Source of the DNA: Bacteroidales bacterium
GTDB lineage: Bacteria; Bacteroidota; Bacteroidia; Bacteroidales; UBA932
Reading direction: 5' to 3'
Length of the DNA stretch: 64,000 bases
Assembly (NCBI GenBank): GCA_017429475.1
Contig: JAFROX010000001.1
Location: 186,001-250,000, forward strand
Position numbers and translations under genes: made by a program. This document shows positions 1 to 9,252 of the stretch, in pieces. The notes under the pieces were generated by a model. That model was not told the DNA's origin. It made no database searches and worked only from the letters and a program-made list of their open reading frames with translations. Numbering within the stretch: position 1 is the stretch's first letter; each line of letters opens with the position of its first letter.

Positions 1-69
1 CTTTTCCGTACAGGCTATGACAACTGCCAGCAGAGCCGGCAGTGCAAGGTATTTTATAAGTTGCTTCAT
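1..69 (-). CDS. Start of a lipoprotein gene (partial, runs off the window)
   Basis: Only the first 23 codons are present. The gene starts with ATG at 69 on the minus strand and its frame is open to the window edge. The visible peptide begins MKQLIK, continues with a hydrophobic stretch, and ends LAVVIACTEK. This is a type II signal peptide with a lipobox-like VIAC, so the product should be a lipoprotein exported through the inner membrane. Nothing of the mature domain is visible, so no function can be assigned. Confidence 0.6.
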   Translation of the reverse strand, partial: MKQLIKYLALPALLAVVIACTEK

Positions 70-128
70 CATAATAACAAGTTTAGGTAAATCAGTATAA
101 AAATACATCAAATTCCGACAACATCCAA

Positions 129-950
129 TCACATAAGCTCGGCGATGGCTTCATAGTAATTCTTGCTGATAGGGACAGGATTGATGTCGGGAATGTTGAA
201 CTCGGCGACCACGAATCCGTATTTGTCCTTGCGGAGCACCTTTACGTGGGAAGGATTGACGAAGAACGAGCGGTGGCACCGGACGATGCCGTGCCCGGCC
301 ACTGTCTCCTCAATGCTCTTCATCGAATTGCGGAGCGCGAACTGTTTGACGCGTCCCGCCTCGAGATAATAGATGTCTACATAGTTTGTCCTTGCATTGA
401 GATAGAGTATCTCGGCGGAGTCTATGATGAGTTTGAGCCTGCCGTGCTCGTCAGTGAACTTGATGGGAACAGAATCACCGGCCGGAGCGGATTTCAGTTG
501 CTCGATGTGATCCTTGTTATCCTCGTTTATGAGCCAGAGGATGTTGAAGGTAAAGGGAAAAACCAGCGTAAGGGAGAACAGTTTCAGACAATACGGCACT
601 GCCTCTATATAATCCATAGTGTCGCGGTGAAACAGCCAGGTGTAGAGAGCTGCGAACAGCGCCGCGATGAAAATTTCTGCGATGCATACCAGGGCATACT
701 GCCACCAGAGCATCCGCTTTCCTACGCTGAATGCATAGAACAAGGTATGCGTCATCGTGAATGACAGGAAAAGGATGCAGGCAAGCATCAGAAAGTGGAA
801 CGCATAGCGCAATCCTCCGCAGCCGTCGAACATCTCAGCCACCCCGAAAGGCTTGTAGATGAACAGGAAGGCCACGAAGAAACCGACCAGGAAAAGTCCG
901 AACATAAAATGCTGCATATAGCCTTTGCGGGCCTTTACATAACCATCCAT
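129..950 (-). CDS. Membrane-anchored LytTR-family DNA-binding regulator
   Basis: The 273-residue product has four predicted membrane helices in the first half (roughly residues 12-35, 47-72, 79-106 and 120-142). A C-terminal LytTR DNA-binding domain follows at about residues 163-270, with landmarks such as EILYLNARTNYVDI and GIVRCHRSFFVNPSHV. LytTR domains bind DNA as response-regulator outputs. Here no receiver domain is present, so the membrane part is likely the sensor, which is inference. The gene stands alone with its own promoter, and no histidine kinase is adjacent. Confidence 0.85.
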   Translation of the reverse strand: MDGYVKARKGYMQHFMFGLFLVGFFVAFLFIYKPFGVAEMFDGCGGLRYAFHFLMLACILFLSFTMTHTLFYAFSVGKRMLWWQYALVCIAEIFIAALFAALYTWLFHRDTMDYIEAVPYCLKLFSLTLVFPFTFNILWLINEDNKDHIEQLKSAPAGDSVPIKFTDEHGRLKLIIDSAEILYLNARTNYVDIYYLEAGRVKQFALRNSMKSIEETVAGHGIVRCHRSFFVNPSHVKVLRKDKYGFVVAEFNIPDINPVPISKNYYEAIAELM

Positions 951-989
951 TTTGTGTGGTATAAAAAATTATTCATTCGATTTTCATCC

Positions 990-1021
990 CAAATTTAGCC
1001 ATATTTTCCCGCCAAAACAAA
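990..1021 (-). promoter_or_regulatory. Promoter of the LytTR gene
   Basis: On the minus strand a -7 element TAAATTTG (990-997) is preceded by TTTG (1018-1021) at 20 bases spacing. This matches the Bacteroidota primary-sigma consensus TTTG-N17-23-TAnnTTTG. The expected start of transcription leaves a leader of roughly 30 bases before the ATG at 950. Confidence 0.6.
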
Positions 1022-1059
1022 AAAATACACCAACAGATGCAATTTATTTCACAACACCA

Positions 1060-1088
1060 TTGCCTATGGTAAGCGGGTGGTAACTTTG
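1060..1088 (+). promoter_or_regulatory. Promoter of the AMP-binding enzyme gene
   Basis: TTG at 1060-1062, then 18 bases, then TAACTTTG at 1081-1088. The -7 element is a perfect Bacteroidota consensus and lies 24 bases before the ATG at 1112. Confidence 0.65.
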
Positions 1089-1111
1089 CACCGTAAAAAT
1101 ACATTGGCACT

Positions 1112-2764
1112 ATGGTTGAAATACTGCATTATCTGAACCGTTTTCAGAAAGTGACGCTCGACAAATGGGAGCGTCAGGCTATGAGCGATTTCGAAGGACG
1201 CGACTACACTTATGCTGATGTTGCTTCGCAAATCGTGACTATGAATCTCGCATTCGAGGCCGCGGGTCTCGAAAAAGGCGACAAGATTGCTATATGCGGC
1301 AAGAATTCCGCACACTGGGGTATGGCTTTTCTGTCCACTGCCGTTTATGACGCCGTGGCGGTTCCCATCCTCTATGACTTTACGCCGGATGCCATATTGG
1401 ATCTGTGCAACCACTCCGACAGCTCGCTGCTCTTCACCGATGTCCGTACATTCACCAAACTGGATCTCACAAGGGCCAGTCAGCTCAAGGCCATCGTCAA
1501 CATTGACGATTTCACTTGCCTGTGGGCGCGCAAGGAAGACATCCGCAAGGCAATAAACGGCGCCGGCACTATGTTCGGGCAGAAATACCCCGAAGGGCTC
1601 CGCAAGGAAGACGTTCATTTCGGCAAGGATTTCCTCGACAGCATAGAAGTCATCAACTACACATCGGGAACCACAGGATCGCCCAAGGGAATAATGCTTA
1701 CGGGCAGGAACCTGAGCACCAACATCCAGTTCGCCATAGAAACCATCAAGGTCACCTATGACGACAACTCCATCTCGATGCTGCCGCTCGCCCATATGTA
1801 TGGTATGACTTTCGAGTATCTCTACACCCTCTGCGGCGGCAGCCACATCTATTTCGTGAGCCGCACTCCAAGCCCAAGCATGCTGATGGCCGTCTTCTCA
1901 CAGGTCAAGCCCTATATCCTCATCACCGTGCCCCTCGTAATGGAGAAAATCATAAAGGGCAAGGTCATCCCTACCCTCGAAAAGCCGGCGGTGAAGGTCA
2001 TCACGAAGATTCCTGTAATAAACAAGCTGTTCTACAAGATGGTAGGCCGCAAAGTCCTCGCAGCCCTCGGAGGCAGGGTGCGCGAAATACCCATCGGCGG
2101 AGCACCGCTCAACCGTCAGGTCGAAGAGACTATGCGCAAGATCGGTCTTCCCTACGCCGTAGGCTACGGAATGACGGAGTGCGCACCGCTGGTGGCATAT
2201 ATCCCCTACAATATGGCGGCTTTGGGTTCTTGCGGACGCGCAATGGCCAAATACGGTGAAGTACGCATCGATTCTTACGTTCCCGACAAAGTTCCCGGAG
2301 AGATTCAGGTCCGCGGAACGAACGTGATGGCAGGTTACTACAAGAATCCGGAAGCGAATGCAGCCGCATTCACCAAAGACGGATGGCTCCGCACCGGAGA
2401 CCTGGGAGTGATGGACAAGGACGGCAACATATTCATCAAGGGACGCAGCAAGTGCATGATACTGTCTTCAAACGGACAGAACATCTATCCCGAGGAGATA
2501 GAGCACCTTGTGAACAACCTGCCCTGCATCAACGAATCTGTGGTGGTAGGACGCAACCACATACTCGCAGCCATCGTTTCACTCAACCAGGATGCGGTCA
2601 AGGGGCTTCCCGAAGGCCAGACCATCGATACGGTGATGAAACGCAATCTGGAAACAATAAACAAGGCTCTTCCGGCATACAGTCAGATATCCAAGTTCGA
2701 GATTCTCGAAGGAGGGTTCGTCCACACGCCGAAGCAGTCTATAAAACGCACGCTTTACAACTAA
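1112..2764 (+). CDS. AMP-binding acyl-CoA synthetase-like enzyme
   Basis: The 550-residue ANL-superfamily adenylating enzyme probably activates a fatty or other carboxylic acid with ATP and CoA. The phosphate-binding signature YTSGTTGSPKG is at about residues 183-193. YGMTEC, which contacts the acyl-adenylate, is near 352, and the hinge region TGDLGVMD near 429. The length suits bacterial long-chain acyl-CoA ligases. No acyl carrier or fatty-acid genes sit next to it, so the substrate is not identified. It is a single gene with its own promoter and a strong terminator. Confidence 0.85.
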   Translation: MVEILHYLNRFQKVTLDKWERQAMSDFEGRDYTYADVASQIVTMNLAFEAAGLEKGDKIAICGKNSAHWGMAFLSTAVYDAVAVPILYDFTPDAILDLCNHSDSSLLFTDVRTFTKLDLTRASQLKAIVNIDDFTCLWARKEDIRKAINGAGTMFGQKYPEGLRKEDVHFGKDFLDSIEVINYTSGTTGSPKGIMLTGRNLSTNIQFAIETIKVTYDDNSISMLPLAHMYGMTFEYLYTLCGGSHIYFVSRTPSPSMLMAVFSQVKPYILITVPLVMEKIIKGKVIPTLEKPAVKVITKIPVINKLFYKMVGRKVLAALGGRVREIPIGGAPLNRQVEETMRKIGLPYAVGYGMTECAPLVAYIPYNMAALGSCGRAMAKYGEVRIDSYVPDKVPGEIQVRGTNVMAGYYKNPEANAAAFTKDGWLRTGDLGVMDKDGNIFIKGRSKCMILSSNGQNIYPEEIEHLVNNLPCINESVVVGRNHILAAIVSLNQDAVKGLPEGQTIDTVMKRNLETINKALPAYSQISKFEILEGGFVHTPKQSIKRTLYN

Positions 2765-2782
2765 AACCTCAAACCGACGTGC

Positions 2783-2820
2783 AACTCCCTTACCCGGATT
2801 CCGGGAAGGGAGTTTTTTTT
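2783..2820. terminator. Rho-independent terminator, possibly bidirectional
   Basis: ACTCCCTT and CCCGG pair with CCGGG and AAGGGAGT around a short loop, with one bulged A. Eight T residues follow on the plus strand. It ends transcription of the AMP-binding enzyme gene. The stop codon of the small minus-strand gene overlaps the T-run. Confidence 0.85.
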
Positions 2821-3013
2821 AGAAGCGAAGACTCATCTGCAGGTCGAACATAAGGAAATTGTGATGATCTGAAGCGAGCCTCCGGTCATTGATGGAATTG
2901 GCAGTGTAACGATAACGGGTCAACAGCATACCGCTGACCTTGAGTGTCACATCCTGGGCCATAACGGACAAGCCCAGGAACAGAAGCGACAGGATGGCGA
3001 AGAATCTCTTCAT
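2819..3013 (-). CDS. Small exported protein of 64 residues, possible outer-membrane barrel remnant
   Basis: A convincing signal peptide (MKRFFAILSLLFLGLSVMAQ) is followed by only about 44 residues ending FLMFDLQMSLRF. The terminal aromatic residue and alternating hydrophobic pattern look like the last strand (beta-signal) of an outer-membrane barrel protein. It could be a genuine small secreted protein, or a deletion product that joined the signal peptide and the final strand of a barrel gene. A near-consensus TAACTTTA lies upstream on the minus strand, divergent from the methyltransferase promoter. No known family is recognised. Confidence 0.55.
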   Translation of the reverse strand: MKRFFAILSLLFLGLSVMAQDVTLKVSGMLLTRYRYTANSINDRRLASDHHNFLMFDLQMSLRF

Positions 3014-3042
3014 TTTTCAATGCTGATAAGGTAAAGTTACTT

Positions 3043-3050
3043 TATTTTTG
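3043..3050 (+). promoter_or_regulatory. -7 promoter element of the methyltransferase gene
   Basis: TATTTTTG matches TAnnTTTG and lies 18 bases before the ATG at 3069. The in-frame TTG at 3048 falls inside this element, so the ATG at 3069 is the better start. I see no convincing -33 element. Confidence 0.5.
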
Positions 3051-3068
3051 CAAACAAAACAGAAGGGT

Positions 3069-3686
3069 ATGAGCCTGAAGACCAAATTTTGGGGAAACAC
3101 CCGCAAGCCAAAGGGGCTGTTCGGCATCTATATGGTCAACCGTATGAACCGCGGACGCCACGCAATCCTGTCCGACTGGGCGTTTAAAGACTTTGATTTC
3201 GACAAAGTGTCCTCAGCCCTTGACATCGGCTGCGGCGGCGGGGCCAACATCGCCCGCCTGCTTGAGCGCTGCGAGAGGGTTTGCGGCGTCGACTATTCTT
3301 CAGTATCGGTAGCAAAATCTGCAATGCTCAACTCACAGGCCATACGGAACAAACGCTGCGAGGTAGTCGAGGGCAATGCAGCAGCCCTGCCTTTCGACGA
3401 TGAAAGCTTCGACCTTGTGACCGCCTTCGAAACGATCTATTTCTGGCCGGACATTACAGACTGCTACCGGCAGGTCCGCAGAGTTCTCAAAAACGGCGGA
3501 CGGTTTATGATAGTCAATGAATCTGACGGGACAGACCCCTGGTACAATTCCTGGGAAGATGTGATTGGGAATATGCACACATACACTGTCGAGGAAATCG
3601 AAACAGATCTCAAGGCTGCCGGATTCACCTCCATATCCGTCACCCGCAACGACGGAAGATTCATTAAAGTAATTGCCGTGAAATAG
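3069..3686 (+). CDS. Class I SAM-dependent methyltransferase
   Basis: The 205-residue protein has the Rossmann methyltransferase fold. Motif I is ALDIGCGGGANIARLL near residues 50-65, the acidic adenosine contact is near VCGVDYSS, and post-motif VTAFETIYFWPD follows. It resembles the UbiE/small-molecule branch (Methyltransf_11), but the substrate cannot be told. The start was chosen at the ATG preceded by AGAAGGG. It is a single gene, divergent from the small exported protein. Confidence 0.85.
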   Translation: MSLKTKFWGNTRKPKGLFGIYMVNRMNRGRHAILSDWAFKDFDFDKVSSALDIGCGGGANIARLLERCERVCGVDYSSVSVAKSAMLNSQAIRNKRCEVVEGNAAALPFDDESFDLVTAFETIYFWPDITDCYRQVRRVLKNGGRFMIVNESDGTDPWYNSWEDVIGNMHTYTVEEIETDLKAAGFTSISVTRNDGRFIKVIAVK

Positions 3687-3745
3687 GCCATTCTCTTATA
3701 TTCCCAAATAATATTGCTATATTAGCATTACATATTTTACCTATT

Positions 3746-4792
3746 ATGCTATATCTCAATTGCGATTATAACTGCGGGGCCCATCCGGCCATAATGAAAC
3801 GTCTCGAGGAGACAAATTTCGAATATACCGGCACATACGGCATTGACAAATACACTGAAAGCGCCAAGCAGCGCATCCGCGAAGCCTGCGGAGATCCCGA
3901 TGCGGACATTTTCTTCCTGATCGGAGGAACCCAGACGAACGCCACCGTCATCGACGCACTGCTCAAGCCCTGGCAAGGAGCCGTATCCGCGCCGAGCGGC
4001 CACATCAACGTGCACGAAGCAGGCGCAATTGAGTTCACGGGACATAAAGTCATCGCACTGCCGAATCACGACGACGGAAAGATCAGACCCCACGAACTGG
4101 AGGAGGTATTCCGCGCATACAGGGCCGACGAGAGCCGCGACCATATAGTGGAGCCTGAACTGGTTTACCTCTCCTTCCCCACCGAACTTGGCACGATGTA
4201 CAGCGCCCAGGAACTCACAGCCATCCATAATGTCACAAAAAAATACAACGGCAGGCTCTACATCGACGGAGCCAGGCTTGGCTATGCACTCGGAGCCGAA
4301 GGCAATGACGTGACGCTGGAATACCTGGCCGAGCACTGCGAAGCCTTCTATATTGGAGGCACTAAGGTAGGAGCCCTCTTCGGAGAAGCCATAGTATTCC
4401 CACACCACGGCGCACCGGAGCACTTCTTCACCTTCATCAAGCAGCACGGAGCGCTCCTGGCCAAAGGCCGCATCACAGGTCTGCAGTTCGACACTCTCTT
4501 CACCGACGGCCTTTACGAGGAAATAGGCCGTCAGGCAGATATCCTGGCCAAGCAGATTCCCGAACTTTTCGTCAAATACGACAAAGGGCTGCTTGCGGTG
4601 AACTCACGCACCAACCAGCAGTTCATAATCATCCGGAACAGCTTGATCCCCCGCCTGAGCGAACACGTCAAATTTGAAAAGTGGGGTGCCGTCGACGCTG
4701 AGCACACGATGTGCCGTTTCGTCACCGGATGGTCTACTACACAAGAGGACATCGACGAACTCGAGAAGATTCTGGCCACCATTGCCGATTGA
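3746..4792 (+). CDS. ltaE: Low-specificity L-threonine aldolase (PLP-dependent)
   Basis: The 348-residue fold-type I PLP enzyme cleaves L-threonine or L-allo-threonine to glycine and acetaldehyde. The PLP-binding lysine is K207 in FYIGGTKVGALFGEA. The phosphate-binding region IGGTQTNATV is near residue 72, and LYIDGARLGYAL carries the aspartate that pairs with the pyridine nitrogen. The length agrees with the family. Its TGA overlaps the ATG of the next gene (TGATG), so the two are translationally coupled, although the barrel protein has no obvious metabolic link. Confidence 0.88.
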   Translation: MLYLNCDYNCGAHPAIMKRLEETNFEYTGTYGIDKYTESAKQRIREACGDPDADIFFLIGGTQTNATVIDALLKPWQGAVSAPSGHINVHEAGAIEFTGHKVIALPNHDDGKIRPHELEEVFRAYRADESRDHIVEPELVYLSFPTELGTMYSAQELTAIHNVTKKYNGRLYIDGARLGYALGAEGNDVTLEYLAEHCEAFYIGGTKVGALFGEAIVFPHHGAPEHFFTFIKQHGALLAKGRITGLQFDTLFTDGLYEEIGRQADILAKQIPELFVKYDKGLLAVNSRTNQQFIIIRNSLIPRLSEHVKFEKWGAVDAEHTMCRFVTGWSTTQEDIDELEKILATIAD

Positions 4793-6594
4793 TGAAACCT
4801 GCGCTACGCATCCTGACCGTCAGCCTTGCGCTGCTGATTTGTTCCATCAATCTATCAGCGCAATGGAAAGGTTCTGCTGAGTTGAGTCTGGGTGCAGGCG
4901 GCATGGCCAAGGTCGACCCCGAAGAAGACGGGTTGGGGCACTACTATGTCTCAGGCGCTTTTTCCTTAGGACACACTGCCCCGAAATTCCAATGGAACAC
5001 CAGCCTCAACTGCGTGTTCGAAACCAAGGAGACAGAAGTCGACAGGATAAGCATAACCGGTATGAAAACCGAAAAGCCCAGCTTCAAGGCAGTCGTCAAA
5101 TTCTCCGAGCAGAAACCCCTGAACATAAGGTGGCGGTCGGAAGCCGGCTTTACGCCGACGACTGCTCAGAGATATTCTGCCTGGGTTCAATACCGGTACA
5201 GGAGCAACCCCAGCAAAAACCAGAACGTGGACATCGGCGGTGACCTGGATCTGGAGATCGATGATATCGATTTGTCTATGTTCAAGGTCAACATCGAGGA
5301 CCAGAAACTGACCGAGCACGTGGTCGTAGCAGGTGCAAGGAGCCAACTTCAACTCGGCAGTCCCCGCAAGGTGCTCTTCTCCGAGCTGACAGGGACCGTT
5401 TCCATACTGGATCGTACCAGCGATTGGGACATTCAGTCCGCCACAAGCAATGATTCCGATGATATGGACTATAGCGCCCATATCTATCGGATCAACTCGG
5501 CATCTACCGATCCGTCCTTTTCGTTGTCGATACATCTGCGGGACTCACTTCTTACCGGTGAGACAAAGTTCGTTTTCAATCCAGGATTCCGCGTACTGCT
5601 GGGAAACAACCTCAACAGGAACAGTGGAGCCACAAATACCGGAGAATCCGACCAATGGCGTGACAGCGTGCGTCTGCGCGAAAATTTCAACTTTCTTGAA
5701 GTACGAGGAGAACCTTTTGTGGCTGGCGACTTGCGACGGGAGAAACTGCATATCGCCTTCGACTATGCTCTCCAGCTATATTCGAAGAGATTGAACGATG
5801 ACACCCACACACAGGAGATAGGCTTGCAGCAGCCCCGCCCGGTGGGCAGTTCCAATGTCGAATGGCTGATTTCGAACAACCATAGAATCTCTTTCGGAAA
5901 CACCATCTCAGTCCAATACCCTTCATATCTGCAGATTTGCTGGTACGACCGCCCCGGAGAATACGTCAACCAGCTGATTCGGGGAAACATAAACCTGCTT
6001 CCAACAAGTACCGTCTCGTTCAGGACGAATTATGCATTCACCCAGAGGAGGTTCGGAGCTTCCGTATCCGCCTCGATCGGAAAGAAAAACGATGAGATAG
6101 ACCGCACATATGTGAATGAGACCATCGAAGGCAGGAAATACAAAGTCTTCACGTGGGTAAATGCCGCGGACAGCTGGATCGGCACCGCTTCGGCAAGGAT
6201 GACGTGGACAGACAGCCGGTTTTCCGCCGGAATGTCTGCAGACTACAGGCAGAACCTGCGCCGTGTGCGGGCCACCGGAGAGGAGAAGCGCTCCTTCGAC
6301 TGGAATTTCAAGACCAATGCCGCCGTCGATCTGGGCAAAGGCTGGAACATAGGTGCAGACCTGACTTTTCAAAGCAAGGTGGCAACGTTCTTCACGATGT
6401 TCAGTCAGTATTGCACACTCAATGCAAGTATCAGCAAAAGTTTCAAGCATTTCACCCTGTTCCTGAACGGAAGGGACCTTCTCGACACCGAACTGACCAC
6501 TGAATACCTGTCAGAAGACGAAAGCGAATGCTGGCAGGAAACTGCGCTTAACAACCGCAGGCTCGTAATCTTAGGTGCCAGGTGGATTTTCTGA
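4792..6594 (+). CDS. Large outer-membrane beta-barrel protein
   Basis: The 600-residue protein has a signal peptide ending INLSAQ. Long alternating beta-strand sequence continues to a C-terminal phenylalanine (LVILGARWIF), the usual barrel-insertion signal. No plug domain or TonB box is visible, so it is not a complete TonB receptor. It resembles the barrel-only outer-membrane families common in Bacteroidales. The start at 4792 was chosen because it begins the signal peptide and overlaps the aldolase stop. The cargo or function is unknown. Confidence 0.75.
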   Translation: MKPALRILTVSLALLICSINLSAQWKGSAELSLGAGGMAKVDPEEDGLGHYYVSGAFSLGHTAPKFQWNTSLNCVFETKETEVDRISITGMKTEKPSFKAVVKFSEQKPLNIRWRSEAGFTPTTAQRYSAWVQYRYRSNPSKNQNVDIGGDLDLEIDDIDLSMFKVNIEDQKLTEHVVVAGARSQLQLGSPRKVLFSELTGTVSILDRTSDWDIQSATSNDSDDMDYSAHIYRINSASTDPSFSLSIHLRDSLLTGETKFVFNPGFRVLLGNNLNRNSGATNTGESDQWRDSVRLRENFNFLEVRGEPFVAGDLRREKLHIAFDYALQLYSKRLNDDTHTQEIGLQQPRPVGSSNVEWLISNNHRISFGNTISVQYPSYLQICWYDRPGEYVNQLIRGNINLLPTSTVSFRTNYAFTQRRFGASVSASIGKKNDEIDRTYVNETIEGRKYKVFTWVNAADSWIGTASARMTWTDSRFSAGMSADYRQNLRRVRATGEEKRSFDWNFKTNAAVDLGKGWNIGADLTFQSKVATFFTMFSQYCTLNASISKSFKHFTLFLNGRDLLDTELTTEYLSEDESECWQETALNNRRLVILGARWIF

Positions 6595-6597
6595 CGC

Positions 6598-9252
6598 TTA
6601 TCGCAGCCTCAGCTCCGACCTGGCAGTGTTCCATCCTTCAACCAGCAAACTGGCGGCTCCTTCCCTGTCCGGAGTCAGAGTCACGATCATAGTCTTGTGA
6701 GGAAGTATGGTGAAGAAATTGTCGGAATATATCGTTCCGCTCATCGGCTCACCTTCACTGTCGCGAAGCTGCAGGCGGTTGAAGAAAGCGATTCTTCCAG
6801 AAGTGTTCTTCAAAACCACTTCGATGGTGCCGTCTGCCTTCTTGTAAGTCTTGACTGACAGCGAGGCCTTCTTCATCTTCTCCAGCGAACCGAAGCCCGA
6901 CGAGCACGGTCCTGACAGGCTGTCGCGGCCTTCGAACTCATCGTCAGAACGCCAGTAAAAGTTCTCAGAGAGGACATTGCCTTTCGCATCTGACAGTTCA
7001 AGGCTTATGAAGTGAACGTCCGTCAAGCCGGCCGGGAATTCGAGCCTGAGCACATCATTGACTGCACGGTCTGCAGCGACGTCAACTCTCGTGCTCCAGC
7101 TGCGCACCAGGCGGCTGTCAAGGTCATAGAGTCTGGCCGTAACCTTCAATCCCGTAAATGTCTCGCTTCCGTCGTTCACCACGCTTACGGTGTTCTTCAG
7201 ATAATCGAACTGCACGTGCAGAGGCTCGAGGGCGTGCATCGTATGGTAAAGCGAAGCCGTAGGCTCAAGATACCAGTCCCACATACGGGCGCACACCTGC
7301 ACGTTAGGGCTGTTGTGGTACCAGAAAAGCAGGCCTGAGCAGAAACGGTCTCCGTCGTCCAGACGGTTGTAGTTCCAAGTCTCCCAGATACTCTTGGAAT
7401 TCATCGCTCCGAGCAACTGTCCCTTGAATGCGAAAGATTCGATGTCCTGCGACTCGCCGTACTCATTGACCATGTCGGCATACAGGCTCGACATAAGGTG
7501 GAAACCGTTGCCGTCCAAGTAATCCCAGGTTGCTTTGTCTATGGGCCATAGCTTGTCGGCAGGCATCATCCTGCGCAGGCTTTCTATTACCGGCAGGGTC
7601 GGGGCCCCGTACTCCGGATTGAATCCGTCGATGCGGCTTCCTCTCTCCGAAGCGGTGTTGGTGTAGTGGCACATCGGGTTGACCTGCTTGTAAGGGCTGC
7701 CGTCGTGGATACCGTCACATTCAGACTGCATCTGGTAGGGCCGGGTGCCGTCAAGCCTTGCCAGCAGCTGCTCTGCTCCTGACATTTCAGTGCTCTCGTT
7801 TGAAGAGACATAGAAAGCCAGTGACGGATGGTTGCGGATCCTCTTGACAGTCGACTCCATATTGTTGAAATAAACAGCTTCGTCACGAGGATGACGGGTA
7901 TCGCCAGTCATCCAGAACTCCTGCCATACAAGGATGCCATATTCGTCACAAAGGGTATAGAAGAGGTCGCTTTCAGCAATTCCGCCGCCCCACAGGCGAA
8001 GCATATTGATGCCGGACTGGGCCGTGTAGGCCAGTTCCGTACGCATTCGGGCATCGTCGGTGCGCTGCATAGCCTCGGGAATCCAGTTGCTGCCACGAAT
8101 GAACAAGGGTTTGCCGTTGACTATGAAAACCTTTGACTTGTCGGGAGTATCTGTAGTCACCGTGACTTCCCTTATGCCAAAACGTGTTTCGACGGCATCG
8201 CTCAGCTCACCGTTGACTATCACCTGCAATTTCAGTTTGTAGAGATTCTGCTCTCCCTTGTTTTTCGGCCACCACAACTTCGGCGACCTTATTTGCAACT
8301 GAGGGTACTCATCGGCCGTGAAAGTGACAGTGCGGCGTTCACCCCTCACAAGGGACACAGTCTTTTCGAAACTTATTCCCGTGCCCTCGATTTCTCCCTT
8401 CACGAGGCAATCGACGTTGTAACCACGGTCGTTGACATTATTGACAATCTCAACCGAAACAGTCTCCGTGGAACTGTCATAATCAGGATGGGCAAGCGTA
8501 GAGACAACGAAAGGACTGCTGAGACTTACGTCACCCACGGAGAAAAGGCGTACAGACTTCCAGATGCCGGTGTTGCGGTCGCGGATCCCGTCGTCGAAGG
8601 TAAAATCCCAGCCAGCGGTCATAAGCTGGGTAGTGTTCCAGCCGATCTTGCCGTCACCACCGTTATGGTTCTCCCCGGGAGCACCCCAGGATTTCTGCAT
8701 CCAGCGGCCCGGTTCGTCCACAGGATATACCAATACGGCCAGTGCGTTTCGTCCGTCTCGGACGATGAAATCAGTCACATCCAACAGCGCATCGTTGAAC
8801 ATACCCGTCATCGCCCCGACCATAGTTCCGTTCAGCCAGAACTCAGCCCTGTAATTGATGCCAAGCGGTTGCAGGAAGACACGCTTCCCGGCACCTGCAT
8901 CGGCACCGTCGAATTCAGTGCGGAACCAGTAGGTATAGAATTCCCTGCCGGCATCGGCAAGATCCGGAATGAGACCTTCGGACAGTTTGTTGACTGTTCC
9001 GTAGTATGGGTCGGGATAGACTCCGTTTGCCACAAGCGATGTAAGGACAGTGCCGGGCACTACTGCCTGCTGCCAGGAGTCGTCATCGAATCCCTGGGTA
9101 GAGACTTGTTTTGCCGTGGACCGTACATCTCCGGCACGGCACATCTTCCAGTCGTACTGCCCGTCGTGACCTTTCCGCGAGTCAAGCACGGTTTGCCCTG
9201 CAAGCTGGAAACATAGCAGGCATAGACCCAGGAGGACTGTCAGTCTTCTCAT
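6598..9252 (-). CDS. Glycoside hydrolase family 2, beta-mannosidase/exo-glucosaminidase type
   Basis: The 884-residue exported enzyme (signal peptide ending FQLAGQ) has the GH2 plan: an N-terminal jelly-roll sugar-binding domain, immunoglobulin-like domain, TIM barrel and C-terminal beta domains. The acid/base glutamate is E486 in SSNESTEM. The nucleophile is probably E546 in FNPEYGAPTLP, which aligns in style with the FxSEFG site of beta-mannosidases. It should act in the periplasm on beta-linked mannose or a related exo-substrate. Its ATG overlaps the stop of the GH125 gene by one base, so the two are made together, consistent with stepwise removal of mannose from N-glycan-like chains. Confidence 0.85.
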   Translation of the reverse strand: MRRLTVLLGLCLLCFQLAGQTVLDSRKGHDGQYDWKMCRAGDVRSTAKQVSTQGFDDDSWQQAVVPGTVLTSLVANGVYPDPYYGTVNKLSEGLIPDLADAGREFYTYWFRTEFDGADAGAGKRVFLQPLGINYRAEFWLNGTMVGAMTGMFNDALLDVTDFIVRDGRNALAVLVYPVDEPGRWMQKSWGAPGENHNGGDGKIGWNTTQLMTAGWDFTFDDGIRDRNTGIWKSVRLFSVGDVSLSSPFVVSTLAHPDYDSSTETVSVEIVNNVNDRGYNVDCLVKGEIEGTGISFEKTVSLVRGERRTVTFTADEYPQLQIRSPKLWWPKNKGEQNLYKLKLQVIVNGELSDAVETRFGIREVTVTTDTPDKSKVFIVNGKPLFIRGSNWIPEAMQRTDDARMRTELAYTAQSGINMLRLWGGGIAESDLFYTLCDEYGILVWQEFWMTGDTRHPRDEAVYFNNMESTVKRIRNHPSLAFYVSSNESTEMSGAEQLLARLDGTRPYQMQSECDGIHDGSPYKQVNPMCHYTNTASERGSRIDGFNPEYGAPTLPVIESLRRMMPADKLWPIDKATWDYLDGNGFHLMSSLYADMVNEYGESQDIESFAFKGQLLGAMNSKSIWETWNYNRLDDGDRFCSGLLFWYHNSPNVQVCARMWDWYLEPTASLYHTMHALEPLHVQFDYLKNTVSVVNDGSETFTGLKVTARLYDLDSRLVRSWSTRVDVAADRAVNDVLRLEFPAGLTDVHFISLELSDAKGNVLSENFYWRSDDEFEGRDSLSGPCSSGFGSLEKMKKASLSVKTYKKADGTIEVVLKNTSGRIAFFNRLQLRDSEGEPMSGTIYSDNFFTILPHKTMIVTLTPDREGAASLLVEGWNTARSELRLR

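Noticed and set aside
3048..3068. Seven-codon N-terminal extension of the methyltransferase from a TTG
   Set aside because: The TTG is part of the -7 promoter element TATTTTTG, so it would not be transcribed. The ATG at 3069 has a better ribosome site.
8293..9216. 307-codon open frame opposite the GH2 gene
   Set aside because: It lies within the coding region of a recognisable glycosidase and has no recognisable protein features.
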